Shown: one piece after another, positions 50,378-62,100 of the stretch
Numbering within the stretch: the first letter of the stretch is position 1
Layout: each line of letters opens with the position of its first letter
Assembly (NCBI GenBank): GCA_946800325.1
Contig: OX326959.1
Location: 49,234,784 to 49,298,783 of the forward strand
Direction of reading: 5' to 3'
Source of the DNA: Luzula sylvatica
Taxonomy: Eukaryota; Streptophyta; Magnoliopsida; Poales; Juncaceae
Length of the DNA: 64,000 nucleotides
Made by a program: the position numbers and the translations under genes
Notes under the pieces: generated by a model
What the model saw: only the letters and a program-made list of their open reading frames with translations
What the model was told of the DNA's origin: nothing
Database searches by the model: none

Positions 50378-52276
50378 TGAAGTCTAACACCTTCAAAAAT
50401 ATCAATTATCATTTTTTCTAAAAAAGGCCAAAATAGTTCTCTAAAATGAGCAAAATACTTAATTTTTCATGTTTTTCTCAAAAATTTCCGGGATTGAAGA
50501 CTAACACATACAAATTTCTATTTTTCCTGTTTTTTGCATAAAATCAAAAACTGAAGTCTAACACCTTCAAAAATATCAATTATCATTTTTTTCTAAAAGA
50601 TTCCAAAATAGTTCTCTAAAATGAGCAAAATACTTCATTTTTCATGTTTTTCTAAAAAAACTTCGTGATTGAAGACTAACACATACAAATTTCTATTTTG
50701 CCTATTTTTTGCAAAAAATGAAAAACTGAAGCCTAACACCTTCAAAAATATCAATTATCATTTTTTCGAAAAGAGTCCAAAATAGTTCTCTAAAATGAGC
50801 AAAATACTTCATTTTTCATGTTTTTCTCAAAAAGCTTCGTGATTGAAGACTAACACATACAAATTTCTATTTTTCCTATTTTGTGCAAAAAATCAGAAAC
50901 TGAAGTCTAACACCTTCAAAAATATCAATTATCATTTTTTCTAAAAAAGACCAAAATAGTTCTCTAAAATGAGCAAAATACTTTATTTTTCATGTTTTTC
51001 TTAAAAAACTCCGGGATTGAAGACTAACAAATTTCTATTTTTCCTATTTTCTGCATAAAATCAAAAACTTAAGTCTAACACCTTCAAAAATATCAATTAT
51101 CATTTTTTCTAAAAAAGACCAAAATAGTTCTCTAAAATGAGCAAAATACTTCATTTTTCTTGTTTTTCTCAAAAAATTCCGTGATTGAAGACTAACACAT
51201 ACAAATTTCAATTTTTCCAATTTTTTGCAAAATATAAAAAACTGAAGTCTTACACCTTCAAAAATATCAATTATCATTTTTTCTACAATAGACCAAAATA
51301 GTTCTCTAAAATGAGCAAAATACTTCATTTTTCATGTTTTTCTCAAAAAACTCCGGGACTGAAGACTAATACATACAAATTTCTATTATTCCTATTTTGG
51401 GCAAAAAATCAAAAACTGAAGTCTAACACCTTCAAAAATATCAATTATCATTTTTTCTAAAAAAGACCAAAATAGTTCTCTAAAATGAGCAAAATACTTT
51501 ATTTTTCATGTTTTTCTTAAAAAACTCCGGGATTGAAGACTAACAAATTTCTATTTTTCCTATTTTCTGCATAAAATCAAAAACTGAAGTCTAACACCTT
51601 CAAAAATATCAATTATCATTTTTTTCTAAAAGAGACCAAAATAGTTCTCTAAAATGAGCAAAATACTTCATTTTTCATGTTTTTCTCAAAAAACTTCGTG
51701 ATTGAAGACTAACACATACAAATTTCAATTTTTCCAATTTTTTTCAAAAAATAAAAAACTGAAGTCTAACACCTTCAAAAATATCAATTATCATTTTTTC
51801 TAAAAAAGACCAAAATAGTTCTCTAAAATGAGCAAAATACTTTATTTTTCATGTTTTTCTAAAAAAAATGCGGGATTGAAGACTAACAAATTTCTATTTT
51901 TCCTATTTTTGGCATAAAATCAAAAACTGAAGTCTAACACCTTCAAAAATATCAATTATCATTTTTTTCTAAAAGAGTCCAAAATAGTTCTCTAAAATGA
52001 GCAAAATACTTCATTTTTCATGTTTTTCTCAAAAAACTTCGTGATTGAAGACTAACACATACAAATTTCTATTTTGCCTATTTTTTGCAAAAAATTAAAA
52101 ACTGAAGTCTAACACCTTCAAAAATATCAATTTTCATTTTTTCTAAAAAAGACCAAAATAGTTCTCTAAAATGAGCAAAATACTTCATTTTTCATGTTTT
52201 TCTCAAAAAACTTCGTGATTGAAGACTAACACATACAAATTTCTATTTTGCCTATTTTTTGCAAAAAATCAAAAAA
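50378..52276 (+). repeat. Alpha unit 2, truncated (1,899 bp, 11 monomers)
   Basis: The first 11 monomers of alpha are present. The unit then jumps, after the second TTTTGCC copy that follows CAATTTTCATT, straight into the next unit's GGCC monomer. Seven monomers (1,208 bp) are missing, including the CTAACATCTTC, CACCTTTGAAAAAT and TTCTCAAAACTGAGC copies. Confidence 0.88.
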
Positions 52277-55200
52277 TGAAGTCTAACACCTTCAAAAATA
52301 TCAATTATCATTTTTTCTAAAAAAGGCCAAAATAGTTCTCTAAAATGAGCAAAATACTTAATTTTTCATGTTTTTCTCAAAAATTTCCGGGATTGAAGAC
52401 TAACACATACAAATTTCTATTTTTCCTGTTTTTTGCATAAAATCAAAAACTGAAGTCTAACAACCTCAAAAATATCAATTATCATTTTTTTCTAAAAGAT
52501 TCCAAAATAGTTCTCTAAAATGAGCAAAATACTTCATTTTTCATGTTTTTCTAAAAAAACTTCGTGATTGAAGACTAACACATACAAATTTCTATTTTGC
52601 CTATTTTTTGCAAAAAATGAAAAACTGAAGCCTAACACCTGCAAAAATATCAATTATCATTTTTTCGAAAAGAGTCCAAAATAGTTCTCTAAAATGAGCA
52701 AAATACTTCATTTTTCATGTTTTTCTCAAAAAGCTTCGTGATTGAAGACTAACACATACAAATTTCTCTTTTTCCTATTTTGTGCAAAAAATCAGAAACT
52801 GAAGTCTAACACCTTCAAAAATATCAATTATCATTTTTTCTAAAAAAGACCAAAATAGTTCTCTAAAATGAGCAAAATACTTTATTTTTCATGTTTTTCT
52901 TAAAAAACTCCGGGATTGAAGACTAACAAATTTCTATTTTTCCTATTTTCTGCATAAAATCAAAAACTTAAGTCTAACACCTTCAAAAATATCAATTATC
53001 ATTTTTTCTAAAAAAGACCAAAATAGTTCTCTAAAATGAGCAAAATACTTCATTTTTCTTGTTTTTCTCAAAAAATTCCGTGATTGAAGACTAACACATA
53101 CAAATTTCAATTTTTCCAATTTTTTGCAAAATATAAAAAACTGAAGTCTTACACCTTCAAAAATATCAATTATCATTTTTTCTATAATAGACCAAAATAG
53201 TTCTCTAAAATGAGCAAAATACTTCTTTTTTCATGTTTTTCTCAAAAAACTCCGGGACTGAAGACTAATACATACAAATTTCTATTATTCCTATTTTGGG
53301 CAAAAAATCAAAAACTGAAGTCTAACACCTTCAAAAATATCAATTATCATTTTTTCTAAAAAAGACCAAAATAGTTCTCTAAAATGAGCAAAATACTTTA
53401 TTTTTCATGTTTTTCTTAAAAAACTCCGGGATTGAAGACTATCAAATTTCTATTTTTCCTATTTTCTGCATAAAATCAAAAACTGAAGTCTAACACCTTC
53501 AAAAATATCAATTATCATTTTTTTCTAAAAGAGACCAAAATAGTTCTCTAAAATGAGCAAAATACTTCATTTTTCATGTTTTTCTCAAAAACCTTCGTGA
53601 TTGAAGACTAACACATACAAATTTCAATTTTTCCAATTTTTTTCAAAAAATAAAAAACTGAAGTCTAACACCTTCAAAAATATCAATTATCATTTTTTCT
53701 AAAAAAGACCAAAATAGTTCTCTAAAATGAGCAAAATACTTTATTTTTCATGTTTTTCTTAAAAAAATGCGGGATTGAAGACTAACAAATTTCTATTTTT
53801 CCTATTTTTGGCATAAAATCAAAAACTGAAGTCTAACACCTTCAAAAATATCAATTATCATTTTTTTCTAAAAGAGTCCAAAATAGTTCTCTAAAATGAG
53901 CAAAATACTTCATTTTTCATGTTTTTCTCAAAAAACTTCGTGATTGAAGACTAACACATACAAATTTCTATTTTGCCTATTTTTTGCAAAAAATTAAAAA
54001 CTGAAGTCTAACACCTTCAAAAATATCAATTTTCATTTTTTCTAAAAAAGACCAAAATAGTTCTCTAAAATGAGCAAAATACTTCATTTTTCATGTTTTT
54101 CTCAAAAAACTTCGTGATTGAAGACTAACACATACAAATTTCTATTTTGCCTATTTTTTGCAAAAAATCAAAAACTGAAGTCTAACACCTTCAAAAATAT
54201 CAATTATCATTTTTTCTAAAAAAGACCAAAATAGTTCTCTAAAATGAGCAAAATACTTTATTTTTCATGTTTTTCTTAAAAAACTCCGGGATTGAAGACT
54301 AACAAATTTCTATTTTTCCTATTTTCTGCATAAAATCAAAAATTGAAGTCTAACACCTTCAAAAATATCAATTATCATTTTTTTCTAAAAGAGTCCAAAA
54401 TAGTTCTCTAAAATGAGCAAAATACTTCATTTTTCATGTTTTTCTCAAAAAACTTCGTGATTGAAGACTAACACATACAAATTTCTATTTTGCCTATTTT
54501 TTGCAAAAAATCAAAAACTGAAGTCTAACATCTTCAAAAATATCAATTATCATTTTTTCTAAAAAAGACCAAAATAGTTCTCTAAAATGAGCAAAATACT
54601 TCATTTTTCATGTTTTTCTTAAAAAACTCCGGGATTGAAGATTAACAAATTTCTATTTTTCCTATTTTTTGCTTAAAATCAAAAACTGAAATCTAACACC
54701 TTTGAAAAATATCAATTATCATTTTTTTCTAAATGAGTCCAAAATAGTTCTCTAAAATGAGCAAAATACATCATTTTTCATGTTTTTCTCAAAAAACTTC
54801 GTGATTGAAGACTAACACATACAAATTTCAATTTTTCCAATTTTTTGCAAAATATAAAAAACTGAAGTCTAACACCTTCAAAAATATCAATTATCATTTT
54901 TTCTAAAATAGACCAAAATAGTTCTCTAAAATGAGCAAAATACTTCATTTTTCATGTTTTTCTCAAAAAACTCATGGACTGAAGACTAACACATACAAAT
55001 TTCTATTTTTCCTATTTTTTGCATAAAATCAAAAACTGAAGTCTAACACCCTCAAAAATATCAATTATCATTTTTTCTAAAAAGGACCAAAATAGTTCTC
55101 AAAACTGAGCAAAATACTTCATTTTTCATGTTTTTCTCAAAAAATTACGTGATTGAAGACTAACACATACAAATTTCTATTTTTCCAATTTTTGCAAAAA

Positions 55201-55383
55201 ATCAAAAACTTAAGTCTAACACCTTCAAAAATATCAATTATCATTTTTTCTAAAAGAGTCCAAAATAGTTCTCTAAAATGAGCAAAGTACTTCATTTTTC
55301 ATGTTTTTCTAAAAAAACTTCGTGTTTGAAGACTAACACATACAAATTTCTATTTTTCCTATTTTTTGCAAAAAAACAAAAAA
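52277..55383 (+). repeat. Alpha unit 3, full length (3,107 bp, 18 monomers)
   Basis: This is the only complete unit fully inside the window. Marker spacing to the next unit is constant at 3,107 bp (CTGTTTTTTGC 52,426/55,533; ATGCGGG 53,769/56,876). Units 2 and 3 together form a 5,006-bp period that repeats further on (TTCTCAAAACTGAGC 50,090/55,096). Confidence 0.9.
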
Positions 55384-57500
55384 TGAAGTCTAACACCTTC
55401 AAAAATATCAATTATCATTTTTTCTAAAAAAGGCCAAAATAGTTCTCTAAAATGAGCAAAATACTTAATTTTTCATGTTTTTCTCAAAAATTTCCGGGAT
55501 TGAAGACTAACACATACAAATTTTTATTTTTCCTGTTTTTTGCATAAAATCAAAAACTGAAGTCTAACACCTTCAAAAATATCAATTATCATTTTTTTCT
55601 AAAAGATTCCAAAATAGTTCTCTAAAATGAGCAAAATACTTCATTTTTCATGTTTTTCTAAAAAAACTTCGTGATTGAAGACTAACACATACAAATTTCT
55701 ATTTTGCCTATTTTTTGCAAAAAATGAAAAACTGAAGCCTACCACCTTCAAAAATATCAATTATCATTTTTTCGAAAAGAGTCCAAAATAGTTCTCTAAA
55801 ATGAGCAAAATACTTCATTTTTCATGTTTTTCTCAAAAAGCTTCGTGATTGAAGACTAACACATACAAATTTCTATTTTTCCTATTTTGTGCAAAAAATC
55901 AGAAACTGAAGTCTAACACCTTCAAAAATATCAATTATCATTTTTTCTAAAAAAGACCAAAATAGTTCTCTAAAATGAGCAAAATACTTTATTTTTCATG
56001 TTTTTCTTAAAAAACTCCGGGATTGAAGACTAACAAATTTCTATTTTTCCTATTTTATGCATAAAATCAAAAACTTAAGTCTAACACCTTCAAAAATATC
56101 AATTATCATTTTTTCTAAAAAAGACCAAAATAGTTCTCTAAAATGAGCAAAATACTTCATTTTTCTTGTTTTTCTCAAAAAATTCCGTGATTGAAGACTA
56201 ACACATACAAATTTCAATTTTTCCAATTTTTTGCAAAATATAAAAAACTGAAGTCTTACACCATCAAAAATATCAATTATCATTTTTTCTACAATAGACC
56301 AAAATAGTTCTCTAAAATGAGCAAAATACTTCATTTTTCATGTTTTTCTCAAAAAACTCCGGGACTGAAGACTAATACATACAAATTTCTATTATTCCTA
56401 TTTTGGGCAAAAAATCAAAAACTGAAGTCTAATACCTTCAAAAATATCAATTATCATTTTTTCTAAAAAAGACCAAAATAGTTCTCTAAAATGAGCAAAA
56501 TACTCTATTTTTCATGTTTTTCTTAAAAAACTCCGGGATTGAAGACTAACAAATTTCTATTTTTCCTATTTTCGGCATAAAATCAAAAACTGAAGTCTAA
56601 CACCTTCAAAAATATCAATTATCATTTTTTTCTAAAAGAGACCAAAATAGTTCTCTAAAATGAGCAAAATACTTCATTTTTCATGTTTTTCTCAAAAAAC
56701 TTCGTGATTTAAGACTAACACATACAAATTTCAATTTTTCCAATTTTTTTCAAAAAATAAAAAACTGAAGTCTAACACCTTCAAAAATATCAATTATCAT
56801 TTTTTCTAAAAAAGACCAAAATAGTTCTCTAATATGTGCAAAATACTTTATTTTTCATGTTTTTCTAAAAAAAATGCGGGATTGAAGACTAACAAATTTC
56901 TATTTTTCCTATTTTTGGCATAAAATCAAAAACTGAAGTCTAACACCTTCAAAAATATCAATTATCATTTTTTTCTAAAAGAGTCCAAAATAGTTCTCTA
57001 AAATGAGCAAAATACTTCATTTTTCATGTTTTTCTCAAAAAACTTCGTGATTGAAGACTAACACATACAAATTTCTATTTTGCCTATTTTTTGCAAAAAA
57101 TTAAAAACTGAAGTCTAACACCTTCAAAAATATCAATTTTCATTTTTTCTAAAAAAGACCAAAATAGTTCTCTAAAATGAGCAAAATACTTCATTTTTCA
57201 TGTTTTTCTCAAAAAACTTCGTGATTGAAGACTAACACATACAAATTTCTATTTTGCCTATTTTTTGCAAAAAATCAAAAACTGAAGTCTAACACCTTCA
57301 AAAATATCAATTATCATTTTTTCTAAAAAAGACCAAAATAGTTCTCTAAAATGAGCAAAATACTTTATTTTTCATGTTTTTCTTAAAAAACTCCGGGATT
57401 GAAGACTAACAAATTTCTATTTTTCCTATTTTCTGCATAAAATCAAAAATTGAAGTCTAACACCTTCAAAAATATCAATTATCATTTTTTTCTAAAAGAG
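55384..57500 (+). repeat. Alpha unit 4, partial
   Basis: It follows unit 3 in register through CAATTTTCATT (about 57.14 kb) and one S/long pair. At about 57.5 kb the sequence changes to CTCCGTGATTG, CAATTAGCAT and other variants of domain IV. It carries private changes such as CTACCACC near 55,739, TATTTTATGC near 56,051 and AATATGTGC near 56,832. Confidence 0.85.
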
Positions 57501-59181
57501 TCCAAAATAGTTCTCTAAAAAGAGCAAAATACTTCATTTTTCATGTTTTTCTCAAAAAACTCCGTGATTGAAGACTAACACATACAAATTTCTATTTTGC
57601 CTATTTTTTGCAAAAAATCAAAAACTGATGTCTAACACCTTCAAAAATATCAATTAGCATTTTTTCTAAAAAAGACCAAAATAGTTCTCTAAAATGAGCA
57701 AAATACTTTATTTTTCATGTTTTTCTTAAAAAACTCCGGGATTGAAGACTAACAAATTTCTATTTTTCCTATTTTCTGCATAAAATCAAAAATTGAAGTC
57801 TAACACCTTCAAAAATATCAATTATCATTTTTTTCTAAAAGAGTCCAAAATAGTTCTCTAAAATGAGCAAAATACTTCATTTTGCATGTTTTTCTCAAAA
57901 AACTTCGTGATTGAACACTAACACATACAAATTTCTATTTTGCCTATTTTTTGCAAAAAATCAAAAACTGAAGTCTAACACCTTCAAAAATATCAATTAT
58001 CATTTTTTCTAAAAGAGTCCAAAATAGTTCTCTAAAATGAGCAAAATACTTCATTTTTCATGTTTTTCTCAAAAAACTTCGTGATTGAAGACTAACACAT
58101 ACAAATTTCTATTTTGCCTATTTTTTGCAAAAAATCAAAAACTGAAGTCTAACACCTTCAAAAATATCAATTATCATTTTTTCTAAAAGAGTCCAAAATA
58201 GTTCTCTAAAATGAGCAAAATACTTCATTTTTCATGTTTTTCTCAAAAAACTTCGTGATTGAAGACTAACACATACAAATTTCAATTTTTCCAATTTTTT
58301 GCAAAATATAAAACACTGAAGTCTAACACCTTCCAAAATATCAATTATCATTTTTTCTAAAATAGACCAAAATAGTTCTCTAAAATGTGCAAAATACTTC
58401 TTTTTTCATGTTTTTCTCAAAAAACTCCGTGATTGAAGACTAACACATACAAATTTCTATTTTTCCTATTTTTTGCATAAAATCAAAAACTGAAGTGTAA
58501 CACCTTCAAAAATATCAATTATCATTTTTTCTAAAAAATACCAAAATAGTTCTCTAAAATGAGCAAAATACTTCATTTTTCATGATTTTCTCAAAAAATT
58601 CCTTGATTGAAGACTAACTCATACAAATTTCAATTTTTCCAATTTTTTGCAAAAAATAAAAAACTGAAGTCTAACACCTTCAAAAATATCAATTATCATT
58701 TTTTCTAAAATAGACCAAAATAGTTCTCTAAAATGAGCAAAATACTTCATTTTTCATGTTTTTCTCAAAAAACTTCGTGATTGAAGACTAACACATACAA
58801 ATTTCTATTTTTCCTATTTTTTGCAAAAAATCAAAAACTGAAGTCTAACACCTTCCAAAATATGAATTATCATTTTTTCTAAAAAAGACCAAAATAGTTT
58901 TCTAAAATGAGCAAAATTCTTCATTTTTCATGTTTTTCTCAAAAAATTCCGTGATTGAAGACTAACACATACAAATTTCTATTTTTCCTATTTTTTGCAT
59001 AAAATCAAAAACTTAAGTCTAACACCTTCAAAAATATCAATTATCATTTTTTCTAAAAGAGTCCAAAATAGTTCTCTAAAATGAGCGAAATATTTCATTT
59101 TTCATGTTTTTCTAAAAAAACTTCATGATTGAAGATTAACACATACAAATTTCTATTTTTCCTATTTTTTGCAAAAAATCA
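57270..59181 (+). repeat. Duplicated segment, 2,772-bp offset, copy 1
   Basis: It matches 60,042-61,953 (16-monomer offset). Shared rare variants include TTTTGCATG (57,885/60,657), TGAAGTGTAAC (58,495/61,267), AAAATGTGC and CCTTCCAAAATATGAATT. Differences include AAAAAGAGC near 57,520, CTGATGTC near 57,628 and CAATTAGCA near 57,655 in this copy only. Confidence 0.85.
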
Positions 59182-62100
59182 CAAAATGAAGTCTAACACC
59201 TTCAAAAATATCAATTATCATTTTTTCTAAAAAAGGCCAAAATAGTTCTCTAAAATGAGCAAAATACATAATTTTTCATGTTTTTCTCAAAAAATTCCGG
59301 GATTGAAGACTAACACATACAAATTTCTATTTTTCCTATTTTTTGCACAAAATCAAAAACTGAAGTCTAACACCTTCAAAAATATCAATTATCATTTTTT
59401 TCTAAAAGAGTGCAAAATAGTTCTCTAAAATGAGCAAAATACTTCATTTTTCATGTTTTTCTAAAAAAACTTCGTGATTGAACACTAACACATACAAATT
59501 TCTATTGTGCCTATTTTTTGCAAAAAATCAAAAACTGAAGTCTAACACCTTCAAAAATATCAATTATCATTTTTTCTAAAAGAGTCCAAAATAGTTCTCT
59601 AAAATGAGCAAAATACTTCATTTTTCATGTTTTTCTCAAAAAACTTCGTGATTGAAGACTAACACATACAAATTTCTATTTTTCCTATTTTTTGCAAAAA
59701 ATCAAAAACTGAAGTCTAACACCTTCAAAAATATCAATTATCATTTTTTCTAAAAAAGACCAAAATAGTTCTCTAAAATGAGCAAAATACTTTATTTTTC
59801 ATGTTTTTCTTAAAAAACTCCGGGATTGAAGACTAACAAATTTCTATTTTTCCTATTTTCTGCATAAAATCAAAAATTGAAGTCTAACACCTTCAAAAAT
59901 ATCAATTATCATTTTTTTCTAAAAGAGTCCAAAATAGTTCTCTAAAATGAGCAAAATACTTCATTTTTGATGTTTTTCTCAAAAAACTTCGTGATTGAAG
60001 ACTAACACATACAAATTTCTATTTTGCCTATTTTTTTTGCAAAAAATCAAAAACTGAAGTCTAACATCTTCAAAAATATCAATTATCATTTTTTCTAAAA
60101 AAGACCAAAATAGTTCTCTAAAATGAGCAAAATACTTCATTTTTCATGTTTTTCTTAAAAAACTCCGGGATTGAAGACTAACAAATTTCTATTTTTCCTA
60201 TTTTCTGCATAAAATCAAAAATTGAAGTCTAACACCTTCAAAAATATCAATTATCATTTTTTTCTAAAAGAGTCCAAAATAGTTCTCTAAAATGAGCAAA
60301 ATACTTCATTTTTCATGTTTTTCTCAAAAAACTCCGTGATTGAAGACTAACACATACAAATTTCTATTTTGCCTATTTTTTGCAAAAAATAAAAAACTGA
60401 AGTCTAACACCTTCAAAAATATCAATTATCATTTTTTCTAAAAAAGACCAAAATAGTTCTCTAAAATGAGCAAAATACTTTATTTTTCATGTTTTTCTTA
60501 AAAAACTCCGGGATTGAAGACTAACAAATTTCTATTTTTCCTATTTTCTGCATAAAATCAAAAATTGAAGTCTAACACCTTCAAAAATATCAATTATCAT
60601 TTTTTTCTAAAAGAGTCCAAAATAGTTCTCTAAAATGAGCAAAATACTTCATTTTGCATGTTTTTCTCAGAAAACTTCGTGATTGAACACTAACACATAC
60701 AAATTTCTATTTTGCCTATTTTTTGCAAAAAATCAAAAACTGAAGTCTAACACCTTCAAAAATATCAATTATCATTTTTTCTAAAAGAGTCCGAAATAGT
60801 TCTCTAAAATGAGCAAAATACTTCATTTTTCATGTTTTTCTCAAAAAACTTCGTGATTGAAGACTAACACATACAAATTTCTATTTTGCCTATTTTTTGC
60901 AAAAAATCAAAAACTGAAGTCTAACACCTTCAAAAATATCAATTATCATTTTTTCTAAAAGAGTCCAAAATAGTTCTCTAAAATGAGCAAAATACTTCAT
61001 TTTTCATGTTTTTCTCAAAAAACTTCGTGATTGAAGACTAACACATACAAATTTCAATTTTTCCAATTTTTTGCAAAATATAAAACACTGAAGTCTAACA
61101 CCTTCCAAAATATCAATTATCATTTTTTCTAAAATAGACCAAAATAGTTCTCTAAAATGTGCAAAATACTTCATTTTTCATGTTTTTCTCAAAAAACTCC
61201 GTGATTGAAGACTAACACATACAAATTTCTATTTTTCCTATTTTTTGCATAAAATCAAAAACTGAAGTGTAACACCTTCAAAAATATCAATTATCATTTT
61301 TTCTAAAAAATACCAAAATAGTTCTCTAAAATGAGCAAAATACTTCATTTTTCATGATTTTCTCAAAAAATTCCTTGATTGAAGACTAACTCATACAAAT
61401 TTCAATTTTTCCAATTTTTTGCAAAAAATAAAAAACTGAAGTCTAACACCTTCAAAAATATCAATTATCATTTTTTCTAAAATAGACCAAAATAGTTCTC
61501 TAAAATGAGCAAAATACTTCATTTTTCATGTTTTTCTCAAAAAACTTCGTGATTGAAGACTAACACATACAAATTTCTATTTTTCCTATTTTTTGCAAAA
61601 AATCAAAAACTGAAGTCTAACACCTTCCAAAATATGAATTATCATTTTTTCTAAAAAAGACCAAAATAGTTCTCTAAAATGAGCAAAATTCTTCATTTTT
61701 CATGTTTTTCTCAAAAAATTCCGTGATTGAAGACTAACACATACAAATTTCTATTTTTCCTATTTTTTGCATAAAATCAAAAACTTAAGTCTAACACCTT
61801 CAAAAATATCAATTATCATTTTTTCTAAAAGAGTCCAAAATAGTTCTCTAAAATGAGCGAAATATTTCATTTTTCATGTTTTTCTAAAAAAACTTCATGA
61901 TTGAAGATTAACACATACAAATTTCTATTTTTCCTATTTTTTGCAAAAAATCAAAAACTGAAGTCTAACACCTTCAAAAATATCAATTATCATTTTTTCT
62001 AAAAGAGTCCAAAATAGTTCTCTAAAATGAGCAAAATACTTCATTTTTCATGTTTTTCTCAAAAAACTTCGTGATTGAAGACTAACACATACAAATTTCT

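Larger units (their letters stand above)
46541..57500 (+). repeat. Domain III: tandem alpha higher-order repeats
   Basis: Alpha is an 18-monomer unit of 3,107 bp with its own diagnostic monomers (CTGTTTTTTGC, GAAGCCTAACACC, TTTTGTGC, TTTTTCTTG, GTCTTACACC, TATTATTCC, ATGCGGG, CAATTTTCATT, TTCTCAAAACTGAGC, AAAGTACTTC with TTCGTGTTTG). Units start at 47,439, 50,378, 52,277 and 55,384, preceded by a unit tail from about 46,541. No P or Q cassette occurs inside. Only satellite sequence is present. Confidence 0.88.

Noticed and set aside
60020..60045. Telomere-like or microsatellite seed at the T8 tract
   Set aside because: It is only a one- or two-base expansion of the normal T6 tract and is copied with its segment to about 62,454.
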